Of a stretch of 60,094 nt of DNA, positions 35,701 through 44,900 are shown one piece after another. The stretch spans positions 1 through 60,094 of the forward strand of contig CAMDAH010000014.1 of assembly GCA_945888625.1 (NCBI GenBank), read 5' to 3'. Numbering within the stretch: the first letter of the stretch is position 1; every line of letters begins with the position of its first letter. Position numbers and translations under genes: made by a program. A model generated the notes under the pieces. The model worked only from the letters and a program-made list of their open reading frames with translations, had not been told where the DNA came from and ran no database searches. The stretch comes from Chryseobacterium gleum. Its GTDB lineage: Bacteria; Bacteroidota; Bacteroidia; Flavobacteriales_D; Crocinitomicaceae.

Positions 35701-35902
35701 TGGTCCAAATGTAATAAAGCGACCTGATAAAATTTTGATGTTACAAGACAAGATTATTGTGATTGATTTTAAAACAGGTGCTCAACATAACAATCACGTT
35801 ACCCAGGCAAAAGCATACGAAAAAATTCTTCAAGAAATGTTTGAATTGCCGACAGCTACTTATTTATATTATTCATCTAGTCAAAAACTAATCGCTTGCT
35901 AA
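32774..35902 (+). CDS. AddA/RecB-like UvrD-family helicase-nuclease
   Basis: The 1042-residue protein has helicase motif I SASAGSGKTHQ (about 15-25), motif Ia AMTFTNKAALEMKTR, Walker B LLDEFQDTS, motif III VGDPKQSIYRFNN, motif IV LTSNFRSAKQ, motif V VMTIHKAKGLEFPIVI and motif VI FYVAMTRPKNRLYAF. The C-terminal PD-(D/E)xK nuclease is visible in RPDKILMLQDKIIVIDFKTG followed by QAKAYEKIL. It acts in double-strand break end resection. AddA normally pairs with AddB; no AddB-like gene is adjacent here. The 3' end overlaps a convergent gene by 15 bp. Confidence 0.9.
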   Translation: MDFASRKEKPLLIMSASAGSGKTHQLVLEYLSILLEDNNSIGKYKSIVAMTFTNKAALEMKTRIIDTLDGIAYAMPSQKILSMQEDLLNVLLIEEKELKLRAKQALHEILHGYEEFHVSTIDKFNLKLIRSFSRDLDIQGDFEVVLNEKQILSDVVDSMLNKLGMPGNEQLTTLVKRYAKFNFEEGQKWDFRDQLISFASVLSNEKYHSHVHKLLEMTLDEASFRHLLEEIKQIETDFLQSAKILGDEYIALGIDPTKIPNKSKTDKPLIALRTLETYPLKKDTYFTPSILELLEDENKCVFLPNSLRLKLLKFNEDFQNSCPRFLLLDAFKANFFNMSLLQFIANEMDIIKKEDQIIRISEFNKMISTLVRNEEAPYIYERLGNRLSYFLLDEFQDTSRLQWLNLIPLLHESLSKNNRNLIVGDPKQSIYRFNNGLADQFVSLPAIYNPENNALTERQSEYFALRGEKKELTSNFRSAKQVVAFNNLLFEKLIDNLSEKSARFYSSYRQIAQSDKEGFVQITSQDKKTFDGDLTASITDIIEKCVEDGFDLGDICILSDTKKIGNSVANKLSALGYKIVSVDSLLINNDPKVRLCISYLKRREKPSNATEIKRFAESYYRLTLGSAGAEYLAYFENYIDANGKTKRSFNEKRFLDENFGGINAFFCSYENLYDLIQQFFSLMKWKESEEAYLHHFADVCFAYQSTRHSDISYFNEYLQENKNSIAIQLPESRDAIRVMTIHKAKGLEFPIVILPQIDFYLEFISYAKFLVDAGDQIIYKNLSLNSRIEPLRLFSEIEKELILTDKMNLFYVAMTRPKNRLYAFNHYSKGNFGALVHKALKEIAGVGAEEVEPFVYEQGSERERKEILEIKEDVFYRPKENSERLWYPDIVLRANREGTFSSEEIEYGESFHLLMAVVNKIEELEIKLNELIEMGQIDTKHKQRLSVDAKGLLENTLYNNYISKSHTIKSEASILVGPNVIKRPDKILMLQDKIIVIDFKTGAQHNNHVTQAKAYEKILQEMFELPTATYLYYSSSQKLIAC

Positions 35903-36577
35903 TAAAATAGTGGGGGCAGCGCTTTTCAAAAAAGTGTAAATAATGGGGTGAGGAATGTCTCTAGTTGACGATACTTGTGGATAAAAGGCACAAGCAACAA
36001 AAAAAGGCATCCCTTTAAAGGATATGATTTCGGGGTCATCAAATTGATTTTTAGCCTCAATATCAATCCAATCAGCAGACAAATCATTTAATAACTTCGG
36101 ATACAAACTGTAGCGTGCCGCACTCAGTTCTGTAGTGGTAAAATTTTCATATAGTTTAGCAAAAACCCTCGAATTTGGTATTATTTCGATTTGCTCAAAA
36201 TACGGACCGGTGGATAAATTTTCGGATATCAATTTCTCCCCGCCTATGTTAAGATTATTCGAGGCGATTAAGTATTCCATTACTAATTTAAAACTTTCCC
36301 CTGTGATCAAAACAGGCTTCGCAAATTCAACAAGCCGTTTGAAAATTCCGTTGAGAAAAAAAGGATTTTGATAAGGTCCTGGAGCTATCCAAAAAGCGTC
36401 ATATTGTGCAAAAGTAGCCGCTTTAAAATGTGCTGCATCGTTAACTCTTATCCAATAATAGTTTATATCAATGTCTAAGAATGTAGCTGCGTGATCGAGG
36501 GATAAATTAGTCGCATGATGCGCATTGAATGTAAAGTTGTAATCTCCAATTATGGCAATTTTTAATGGATCCATCAC
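35888..36577 (-). CDS. class I glutamine-amidotransferase-like protein, catalytic triad lost
   Basis: The 229-residue product aligns in outline with the C-terminal amidotransferase half of CTP synthase: KIAIIGDYN at the start, DAFWIAPGPYQNP in the middle and PHPIIYTFLKSA at the end, like CTP synthase's HPLF region. The nucleophile loop reads ITGESFKLV (about 91-99) without Cys, and the HPE segment reads FYPQ, so Cys, His and Glu are all missing. It is therefore probably a non-hydrolytic paralogue with a binding or structural role. It overlaps the AddA-like gene convergently. Function unknown. Confidence 0.7.
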   Translation of the reverse strand: MMDPLKIAIIGDYNFTFNAHHATNLSLDHAATFLDIDINYYWIRVNDAAHFKAATFAQYDAFWIAPGPYQNPFFLNGIFKRLVEFAKPVLITGESFKLVMEYLIASNNLNIGGEKLISENLSTGPYFEQIEIIPNSRVFAKLYENFTTTELSAARYSLYPKLLNDLSADWIDIEAKNQFDDPEIISFKGMPFFVACAFYPQVSSTRDIPHPIIYTFLKSAAPTILLASD

Positions 36578-36607
36578 TATAAAAAGTTGCCCTTATGTTG
36601 TTGGAAA

Positions 36608-37246
36608 TTATTTTCTAAAATAACCAGTATATTTAGCATTCTGCACTTGTAATGAATCCAATACGCCTGAGACAGGATTATTTCGATAAACATAACAAGT
36701 AAAACTACAATCAAAGAAGGAATAATCGCCAGTATTGTCAGACTCTTGTTTAATATTAGAAAAAGTAACTGTATGAGGAACATTATACAATTCCCTTGAC
36801 ACCCAAATGGAACTGTTGTTGTCTGTATAAGTGACTTCGAATCCAAAAGCGTTTATATTATCACCATAGTTTTGCTGATTAATAGCTGAATTGGTGTGAT
36901 AATTATTAAACATGGTTAGCGTTGGTTCTGCGTTAGCAGCAGCATCCCAATTTAATGCACCAAGTTTTAAACGCACGGACAATGGTTGATTTGGCGATAA
37001 CATTTCAGTCATATAAACCATGAAAGAAGGGTTTGGCGAAGGATTAATATCGACAACATTATCTGTATTTCCTAGGTAACCATTTACGTTTTGGGTAAGT
37101 TCGATTTGAGTCCCGTTAACGTATCCACTGAAGGTACAATTTAGATCTACTGTGCTTGATGGAGGCGGAATTACCTCATGTTCTATGCATGAAGTTGCAA
37201 TTAACAATAAGATTGTAATGGATAAAAATGTAAAAAAAGCTTTCAT
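36608..37246 (-). CDS. hypothetical lipoprotein
   Basis: The 212-residue product has lipoprotein signal ITILLLIATSC (Cys20), then IEHEVIPPPSS. The mature part is beta-rich (CTFSGYVNGTQIELTQN, FMVYMTEML, GFEVTYTDNNSSIWVS) and ends KYTGYFRK, with three cysteines (two close together in FFDCSFTCYVY). I do not recognise a family. It has its own promoter upstream and ends 30 bp before the amidotransferase-like gene, which lies in the same direction, so co-transcription is possible. Confidence 0.7.
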   Translation of the reverse strand: MKAFFTFLSITILLLIATSCIEHEVIPPPSSTVDLNCTFSGYVNGTQIELTQNVNGYLGNTDNVVDINPSPNPSFMVYMTEMLSPNQPLSVRLKLGALNWDAAANAEPTLTMFNNYHTNSAINQQNYGDNINAFGFEVTYTDNNSSIWVSRELYNVPHTVTFSNIKQESDNTGDYSFFDCSFTCYVYRNNPVSGVLDSLQVQNAKYTGYFRK

Positions 37247-37265
37247 AGAAATACCAATTATTTAG

Positions 37266-37296
37266 CAAATATAATTGAATAAACGCAAAATATCAA
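37266..37296 (-). promoter_or_regulatory. promoter of the hypothetical lipoprotein gene
   Basis: On the minus strand: TTG (37296-37294), a 20-bp spacer, TATATTTG (37273-37266), an exact fit to TTG-N17-23-TAnnTTTG. The start codon begins 19 bp downstream. The remaining ~180 bp of the divergent gap toward the methyltransferase gene is AT-rich with nothing else recognised. Confidence 0.6.
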
Positions 37297-37477
37297 AAAA
37301 AGATGCCTGAAGTTTTTTTATTAATAAAATTTTGTTTTTACTAATAATTTTCTATACAAGAATTGTCAAGAGAAGAAAGAAAAGTTAGTGTAACTGAAAT
37401 TGTCCAAAGAATTGAATTTGGCTATAATAAATTCGATTAAAAACTGAAAATTGATTGTAACTTTACCATTAATTTTT

Positions 37478-38209
37478 ATGAATTTTGTTAAAGAGTCTGT
37501 TAGGGAAATATTAATATCGCTTCATTTGGATTTGACTAAAAATCTAAAATATGACCGACTTACGAGGAAAATACTGAAAAAATATCTTGAAGTAAACTTT
37601 AATTGTATTGATGTTGGTTGTCACAAAGGCGAAATCTTAGATTTAATGCTTAAGTATGCGCCTGAGGGAGAGCATTATGCTTTTGAACCAATACCTTATC
37701 TATACCAAGAATTGGAAAATAAATACAATAAAAAAGCCACTATTTATTCTTGTGCATTATCTGACAAAAGTGGCGAAAGTACATTTCAACTTGTTAAAAA
37801 TGCCCCTGCTTACAGCGGAATTAAAAAAAGAAGGTACGATATTTTAAATCCGGAAATTGTAGAAATAAAAGTAGAATTGAAAACCTTAGATGAGATAATT
37901 CCCGATGATAAAAAAATTCACTTTATTAAAATTGATGTTGAGGGTGGCGAATTTGGTGTTTTAAAAGGGGCTAAAAAATTACTAAAAATGCATAAACCCA
38001 TTATTTTATTTGAATTCGGAAAAGGAGCGAGCGATTTTTATGAAACCTCACCAACTGATTTGTATAATTTTGTGGCTAATGAAATCGGATTGAAAATTTA
38101 TACCCTTCAATCATTTATAAAAAATAAAGAACCAATTAATGAGGGTGACTTTATAAATTATTTTGATAGCAATGAAGAGTATTACTTTATTGCAAGTGCT
38201 TGTAGTTAA
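37478..38209 (+). CDS. FkbM-family SAM-dependent methyltransferase
   Basis: Starting at ATG 37478 (the in-frame TTG at 37451 is unlikely) the product has 243 residues. The SAM-binding loop is IDVGCHKGEILDLML, followed by YAFEPIPYLYQEL and YSCALSDKSGESTF; HFIKIDVEGGEFGVLKGA is the FkbM signature. Such enzymes methylate hydroxyl groups on sugars, lipids or polyketides. Glycan modification is likely in this setting but the substrate is unknown. A VanZ-like gene follows 35 bp later, and a decayed piece of a second FkbM gene lies at about 38,692-38,792. Confidence 0.9.
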   Translation: MNFVKESVREILISLHLDLTKNLKYDRLTRKILKKYLEVNFNCIDVGCHKGEILDLMLKYAPEGEHYAFEPIPYLYQELENKYNKKATIYSCALSDKSGESTFQLVKNAPAYSGIKKRRYDILNPEIVEIKVELKTLDEIIPDDKKIHFIKIDVEGGEFGVLKGAKKLLKMHKPIILFEFGKGASDFYETSPTDLYNFVANEIGLKIYTLQSFIKNKEPINEGDFINYFDSNEEYYFIASACS

Positions 38210-38244
38210 GAAATAAGCTGAAGGCAGAATAGATAAGCAAACAT

Positions 38245-38622
38245 ATGTCAAAAAACATTAAACTTTTTCTCGTTTTGGGATTGATAGCATGCTCAATAAT
38301 CGGCTTTATGATAAAACTGCCTAAATTATTTCAACCTTATGGCTTTCAACTTCATGCGATTTTCTATTTCTTCGCAACATTTCTATTGGGCATGATGTAC
38401 CCCAAAAAGTGGTTGCTTATTTCAATATTTCTACTGCTATTTGGGGTGGGGATTGAAATAGCACAAGAATTTTCAAACAAAATAACAATTCGGCTAGGCG
38501 GAAAAGCTATTCATGGCAATTTTGATATTCACGACATTAAGTATAATGTAGTTGGCCTATTACTCGGGATCTTCTCTTTTTTCATCGTTAGATCTTTCTT
38601 CAGATTCGGTAAGAATACATGA
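38245..38622 (+). CDS. VanZ-like membrane protein
   Basis: This 125-residue protein has four predicted membrane helices. The VanZ-type signature lies in the last third: FGVGIEIAQEFSNK (Glu-x-x-Gln in the helix), then GNFDIHDIKYNVVGLLLG, with the Asp-x-x-Asn-type charged residues before the final helix. Function of these small VanZ-like proteins is unknown; vancomycin-cluster relatives affect teicoplanin resistance. It is downstream of and probably co-transcribed with the FkbM methyltransferase. Confidence 0.85.
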   Translation: MSKNIKLFLVLGLIACSIIGFMIKLPKLFQPYGFQLHAIFYFFATFLLGMMYPKKWLLISIFLLLFGVGIEIAQEFSNKITIRLGGKAIHGNFDIHDIKYNVVGLLLGIFSFFIVRSFFRFGKNT

Positions 38623-38691
38623 TAAAAAAACAAGAGTACTAGTTTTTGTGATTGGTCTGTTGTAATTGTATTGGCTTTATTTTTTTTTCAG

Positions 38692-38792
38692 GTCATCCAG
38701 ATATTGTATCGAAAGTAGATTGTCCAGAGAAATCGCTTTGTCAATAACATGGCGAATTTGGTGTATTAAACGGTATAACAGAAAATAAGTAA
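38692..38792 (+). pseudogene. decayed fragment of a second FkbM methyltransferase
   Basis: At 38751-38792 the frame reads GEFGVLNGITENK then stops. The DNA ggcgaatttggtgt is identical to that of the intact FkbM gene at its GEFGVLKG motif (about 37,946). Just upstream, in another frame, HPDIVSKVDCPEKSLCQ resembles the preceding NPEIV-region of the intact gene. The rest of the domain is absent. It lies between the VanZ-like gene and the tRNA. Confidence 0.45.
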
Positions 38793-38853
38793 AATTGTCA
38801 CCGACTTACTGGCGTAATAAAACCTCCGAAATCCATTGAAAATGCTAAAATTG

Positions 38854-38925
38854 TGACCTCGCTAGGAATCGAACCTAGATCAAAAGTTTAGGAAACTTCT
38901 ATTCTATCCGTTGAACTACGAAGTC
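38854..38925 (-). tRNA. tRNA-Arg (anticodon CCT)
   Basis: On the minus strand, acceptor stem GACTTCG pairs with CGAGGTC (one G-U). D arm, anticodon loop TTCCTAA (anticodon CCT), and the T arm with GGTTCGATTCC are all present. 72 nt including discriminator A; CCA is not encoded. It reads AGG codons. It lies in the gap between the VanZ-like gene and the M14 carboxypeptidase, 28 bp downstream of no recognisable terminator. Confidence 0.95.
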
Positions 38926-38965
38926 AAGGTTGCAAAAATAAGTTAATTTTCGCTTTGAACTGAAA

Positions 38966-41803
38966 TTAAATTACTGCGAATTTGAGTTGGCCTACCTTCC
39001 CGTTTTTTGACGTTCGTAGGTAATAAATGCCCGCATTTACAAGAGGTAGCTGAATCGTAACTGTCGTTGTATTGGCTTTTGTAAGTAGGATTAATTTACC
39101 ATTTAAATCGTAAATCTCGATATCTTGATTTAGATCCATCCCACTAATATCAAAACTTCCATTGTTTGGATTAGGTTGTACTTTCACTCCTTGATAACTC
39201 AAGTTATCAATTGAAGCGCATGCCTCAACAGTTACCGCTAATACCGCTTGTCCTACACATCCATTAACATCTGTGAAACTTGCCGTTAAATTAAATTGGC
39301 CCAGTCCTGATACGGATGGATCAAATGTAGTTCCAACAACCCCTGTCCCTGATAATGTTGCTCCTACAGGACTTAATGTCATTGAAATGGGAGAATCATC
39401 TATACAAAAAACTGTGTCTAGAACGCTTGATACAATCGAAACCACCGGACTCGCAAGAACGGTAATTTGCATGCTTGTAGAACTTGAGCCTAAAGAATTA
39501 CTAACCGATAAGGTCACAGTATAAGTACCAGGTGCCGTATAAATATGGCTTGGGTTTTGCGAATTCGAATTAGTCATGTCGCCAAAATCCCATGCCCACG
39601 TCGTTGGTGCATTGGTACTTAAATCATTAAATGTTATTGACGTAGCTTGACAAATTGTGTTTGATGCAGGAGAAAAAGATGCTACGGGTAAAGCTGGTGG
39701 AGCATTCAGGTTATACATAATCTTGAAGTCATCAAAATAATAGCCATCCGCATTCGTGCCCCCGTCAGATTTAAGGATAAAGCGCACTTTAATGGTTTGT
39801 CCTAAGTAGTCACTCAAATTAATTTCTTCGATTACCCATGAAGACTGCGTTCCTTCATATACGGGAAGGTTATTCGGTTGAACACTCCCATTTGCATTTG
39901 TTCCAGGAACCGTGTAATTACCACATTGACCAATCCAAGTCGTTCCACCATCAATTGAAACTTGAAATTGCGTGTAATCATAGTCGGTCTCTAAGGCCCA
40001 TTTAGCATAAAAAGAAATCATTGCATCCGATGCATTTGTTAGGTCAATTGAAGGGACGTACGTATATGTTTTTGTTGTGTTACTGGTGTAATTTCCCGTT
40101 GGGGTATCCGTAAATGATTTGGAAGGAGAAACAAAGGTGGAACCGGTTGTTGACCAATTACCCGTCCAATTTGTTGCGGCTGTGGCATTTTCAATCGCTT
40201 GAACCGTTAGTGCACCATACGTTTTTGTAATGGTGTCATTTTTAACCCATAATCCATTATCGGTTTTTAAAATATATTTTATTACATCCCCAAATTGAAT
40301 CACAGGATTTAAACTATAGGAAATTGCACCAGCCGACGTTTGTGAAATAGCAAGGTTGTAAATTACCGGACTACCCACACTAACAATATTAATAAGTGGT
40401 TGGATCGATACCGTAACTGGTCCAGCTTCCCGACCAAGCCTTTTGGCAGAATGATTAAAATTACCAGATAAGGTAGCCACCATTGACGGATCGGTATCTT
40501 TTGCGATTAAATAATTACGTGACAAATGAGCTAAAATTAAATTCGGAAACACCATGTCCTTACAAGTTGGAATAATTTCCGCTTGCGGCTGCCAAAACGC
40601 CGTGCCTACCTCAGGCGTATCGGCAAAAACGGTGTCTTTTTGCCCCACCCCAATATCAAACTTATACATGTAATCATCCGAGTCGCCGGAAGCAGGGTAC
40701 AAATCAGAACTTTTTATTGCACCATATCCGTTGAGTTCAACCATATGATTACCATAATCTTGGAAATAAGCATGGTGATCAGCAAATTCAGCCGTTGTGG
40801 TTCCAATAGGAAATAATATATCTTTAGCATATGCGTGGGCATTGAATGCAAGAGAAAAATCATTGTTTTGAACCAACCAACGCATGGCCTGCGTTTCGGG
40901 CTCTGAAAATGCCGAAGTGCCGCAATACACATCACTGCTAGTCGTAAAACTTGTCCCCGTAGTACCCCAACCATAGGCGTAATTTCTATTTAAATCCACG
41001 CCATACACACCGCCCCCGTTATTCCTTCTGTTTTTTCGCCACATTCCACCACCATTAGCATTCGTTGTTTGATTGTAAACATACCCATCAGGATTTAGAC
41101 ATGGGACGAAAAACATCTGCGTATTGTTGACTAGATAGGTAACTTCGGCGTTGACATTGTAATTTTCTAATAGATACCACATGTAGAAAATTGTTTCCAT
41201 CAAACTCATTGGTTCTCTCGCATGATGAATGGCCGAATAAAGTACTTTTGGTTCATTTTCATCAACAGATGGATTATCAGAAATACGCACGTGATAAATG
41301 GGCCGATTTTCCTGGGTTAAAAAATTAGAAATCGGTGTTTTGGGTGTTATAATCGATGGGTATTGAGCCGCCATTGCATCTAATTCAGCTAACATGGCAT
41401 TGTATGTTAAGTACCCACCCATGGTGCCTAAATTAAAATTTGACGGCGTTTGAGGGGTAAATTCACTTGCACTAGACCCTGCAGTAACACCAGAGCAAGT
41501 AGCATTTCTCAATTCTTGTGGAGGGTTTTCATCATTTAGAATAGAAACATAATAAGCTTCCACATCGCTAATCAGAATTTCGAAAACGTATTCGTTTTCT
41601 TGCATTATTTCTATTTCTCTTTTGGAAAAATCTGAAATATAAAAGGTGTTTTCTTTGCGGATACCATGATCGATGGTTACGCCATATTCTGATAGTCTAT
41701 TTAATTCAAAATCAGTAGCAAAAACTTTTACTCTACTGTAATTTTGAGAAAAAGAAAAATAAGAAATAAATAGGGCTGTGAATAGTAAAAGAAAATTTTT
41801 CAT
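38966..41803 (-). CDS. T9SS-secreted zinc carboxypeptidase (M14) with PKD domain
   Basis: The 945-residue product has a signal peptide (MKNFLLLFTALFISYFSFSQ), a propeptide (to about 110), and a peptidase M14 domain (about 130-430). Zinc ligands are in HHAREPMS (His194, Glu197) and NAHAYAKD, substrate Arg/Asn in VDLNRNYAYGW, and the catalytic Glu region in PEVGTAFWQPQ. A MAM/CBM-like beta-sandwich follows (YYFDDFKIMYN), then a PKD domain (WAWDFGDMTNSNSQNPSHIY), an Ig-like domain and a type A sorting domain (VQPNPNNGSFDISG to LKFAVI). A secreted exopeptidase for extracellular protein breakdown. The start and reading frame are secure. Confidence 0.93.
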   Translation of the reverse strand: MKNFLLLFTALFISYFSFSQNYSRVKVFATDFELNRLSEYGVTIDHGIRKENTFYISDFSKREIEIMQENEYVFEILISDVEAYYVSILNDENPPQELRNATCSGVTAGSSASEFTPQTPSNFNLGTMGGYLTYNAMLAELDAMAAQYPSIITPKTPISNFLTQENRPIYHVRISDNPSVDENEPKVLYSAIHHAREPMSLMETIFYMWYLLENYNVNAEVTYLVNNTQMFFVPCLNPDGYVYNQTTNANGGGMWRKNRRNNGGGVYGVDLNRNYAYGWGTTGTSFTTSSDVYCGTSAFSEPETQAMRWLVQNNDFSLAFNAHAYAKDILFPIGTTTAEFADHHAYFQDYGNHMVELNGYGAIKSSDLYPASGDSDDYMYKFDIGVGQKDTVFADTPEVGTAFWQPQAEIIPTCKDMVFPNLILAHLSRNYLIAKDTDPSMVATLSGNFNHSAKRLGREAGPVTVSIQPLINIVSVGSPVIYNLAISQTSAGAISYSLNPVIQFGDVIKYILKTDNGLWVKNDTITKTYGALTVQAIENATAATNWTGNWSTTGSTFVSPSKSFTDTPTGNYTSNTTKTYTYVPSIDLTNASDAMISFYAKWALETDYDYTQFQVSIDGGTTWIGQCGNYTVPGTNANGSVQPNNLPVYEGTQSSWVIEEINLSDYLGQTIKVRFILKSDGGTNADGYYFDDFKIMYNLNAPPALPVASFSPASNTICQATSITFNDLSTNAPTTWAWDFGDMTNSNSQNPSHIYTAPGTYTVTLSVSNSLGSSSTSMQITVLASPVVSIVSSVLDTVFCIDDSPISMTLSPVGATLSGTGVVGTTFDPSVSGLGQFNLTASFTDVNGCVGQAVLAVTVEACASIDNLSYQGVKVQPNPNNGSFDISGMDLNQDIEIYDLNGKLILLTKANTTTVTIQLPLVNAGIYYLRTSKNGKVGQLKFAVI

Positions 41804-41988
41804 GTATCCAATTTTTTAAATGCAAAAGAACAAAATTATATCGATTAATTGTCATGTGCCGTTTTTAATTAAAAAAAACATAATTTAACGATAATTCTTG
41901 ATATTGCGCTAATTTGAGCAACTAAATTACTAAAAACAAGTTATGTAATTTGATTGGATTAACTTATCATCGTACCTTAGCCCTTAGC

Positions 41989-44900
41989 TTGAAAAACTTA
42001 CTCTACATCTACTTATTTTTTTCTGCTTTTTGGGTTAAAGCTCAAGATAGTTGGATGACGCCTAATAAAGGGCAATGGGACGAGCGAATAGCTTTTAACA
42101 TAGATTTAAGCCAAGGTAAATTATACATTGAAAAAAATGCGCTGACGTATTGTTTGAGTAACGCAACTGAGCACCACGACCACGATAAAAAAGCACACGA
42201 TTCGGATGACAAACAGCTGATTCACGCCATAAAACAAACTTTCATTGGTTCAAACCCATTATCAACTATTACGTCGTTTGACCCTAGCAAGCATTATTCT
42301 AATTATTTCGTGGGAAAGGATTCCACAAAATGGAAGTCAAACATACCTAGTTATTCCAACCTTAGATTTGAGGATTTTTATCCCCAAATTGACCTAATTT
42401 ACTCTACTAAATTAGGTCAACTTTCCTATAATTTTGAGATTTCTCGAGAAGCAAATCCAAAACTAATTCAATTTAGCCTTGATGGAAGCGATTACTTTCG
42501 AATAAACGAAAAAGGTGCCCTCGTTATAGGTCACAGCTTCGGGGAAATTACACACAGCGCACCAAAAGCATGGGAAATTGATGAAAATGGCACAAAAAAA
42601 ATGATTGATGTGTCATTTAATATCGATAAGGAAGTAATTTCTTTTGTTTTTCCCAATGGATATGACTCAACAAAATCACTGTACATTGATCCAAGTTTAA
42701 CCTTTTCAACTTTTTCAGGTTCCACGATAGATAATTGGGGATTCACAGCAACGCCTGACCTTGCGGGTAATTTATTTGGGGGCGGGATTGTATTTGGTGT
42801 TGGGTATCCTCTAACGCTTGGTGCTTACGACGCCTCCTTTAATTCAGGCACAGGTTCATTTCCAATGGACATTGGAATAACAAAATTCAATGCAACTGGC
42901 AATGCCCTTATATATTCTACCTACCTTGGTGGAAGTGGCAATGAAACCCCGCATAGCCTTGTTGCGAGTAGCAACGGAGATTTATACCTCTACGGCGTAA
43001 CCTCATCCACTAATTTTCCTATGGCAGGGTCACCTTACGACAACACGTTTAATGGTGGTTCTTATGTAAGCGAAAATTCATTAGAATTTAACGGAACAGA
43101 TATTTTTGTTGCTCGCTTAAGTGCTAATGGGACAAGTCTTTTAGCTTCAACATACATTGGAGGCAGCGGTACAGATGGCCTAAATATCAATTCATTACAA
43201 TATAACTATGGGGACCAATTCCGTGGAGAAATAATTTTAGACAATTCGGGAAATGTTTATGTTTCTAGCACCAGTGAATCCGCTAATTTTCCTTCAACAA
43301 TCGCTAATAACACCTTGTTAGGATCACAAGATGCGGTTATTTTCAGATTAAATGCAACACTAAATAATCTAGCATGGAGCCGTTTCTTTGGGGGAACAGG
43401 ACTTGAAACAGGAAACTCAATCGACATTGGCAGTAATGGCAGCTTATACGTTGCGGGAGGAACAAGCTCAGGCTCCTTACCCATGAGTATAGGAAATGAT
43501 CTCACTTTCAACGGTGGAATGAGCGATGGATATGTTTTACGACTTAATGGAGTTACTGGTGCGATATCTTCCGGATCCTACATGGGCTTAAACGAGTACG
43601 ATCAAGCCTATTTCGTTCGAGTTGATGTTTTAAATAACATCTATGTTTATGGGCAGACAGAATCACCATGGGCAGTAACACCTGGATGTTATAGCATTCC
43701 CAATTCGGGTCAGTTTTTACGTAAATACAACACAGACCTTACCACTATAGCTTGGACAACAATGATTGGTGCTGGCTCTGGACATGTTGAAATATCCCCA
43801 ACAGCCTTTTTAGTATCCGATTGTTTTGATATCTATATTGCCGGTTGGGGAGGGGTGTTGAACGCAAACCTATCCGTAAGTCAAGCGCAGTTCTCGAGCT
43901 CTAATAACTTTCAATGTACACCGAATGGGTACCAAACTTTCACTAATGGAAGTAACTTTTATCTTGCCGTTTTGAGTCAAGATGCAGTAACAATTAAATA
44001 TGCGACGTTTATGGGAGGGATGACCAGTAGTTCTAATCATGTTGACGGAGGTACTAGTCGCTTTGATAAATCCGGAAGAATATACCATGCTGTTTGTGGC
44101 GCTTGTGGGGGGAATAATTTTGGCTTTACAAGCACACCTGGATCATGGTCTCCACAAAACGCAAGTACAAATTGTAACCTTGCTTGCTTTAAATTTGAAC
44201 TTAGCGCCATTGATGCCATAATTTCCCAACCGGCGCCCTTAATCTGCATACCTCAACCCGTTGTATTCAATAACTTAAGCCAAAATGGCAACACGTATGA
44301 GTGGAATTTTGGGGATGGTACCACTTCCAATTTAGTCCAGCCAAGCCATCTATATACAAGTGCTGGTACCTATATTGTTCAATTAATTGTTTCCGATTCC
44401 ATCGAATGTTACACCCCTGATACTGCATATGTAACGGTTACAATAGGTGATTTTCAAGGAGGGGTAACGCTACCTAGCAGTCCAATTTGTCCGGGAGAAT
44501 CTTACCAACTTGATGCTTTCGGTGGCAGCACTTACAGTTGGTCGCCGAGTAACGTTTTAAATAACCCAAACATAGCTAATCCAATTGCCACCATTACCAC
44601 CAATACACTATTTACAGTTATTATAAGTGACAGCTGCGGTTCGGATACCTTACAAGTTACTTTAGCTATCTTTTCAAATTCATTATCCATTTCAAATGAC
44701 ACAAGCGTTTGCATTGGACAAAGTGTTCCCTTATTTGCCAATGGGAATGGGAATGTTGTTTGGTCTCCGCCTCTTTATTTGAATAACAGCACCATTTTAA
44801 ATCCCATTTCAACACCTGACACCTCGATTACCTACGTTGCTTCCTTCACAAGCCTTGATGGTTGTTTACTGACGGATACGGTAAATATCAATGTTTTTTT

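Noticed and set aside
36577..36846. 89-codon minus-strand frame with hydrophobic product
   Set aside because: Overlaps the hypothetical lipoprotein gene in another frame of the same strand; that gene has a clear lipoprotein signal and promoter, this one does not.
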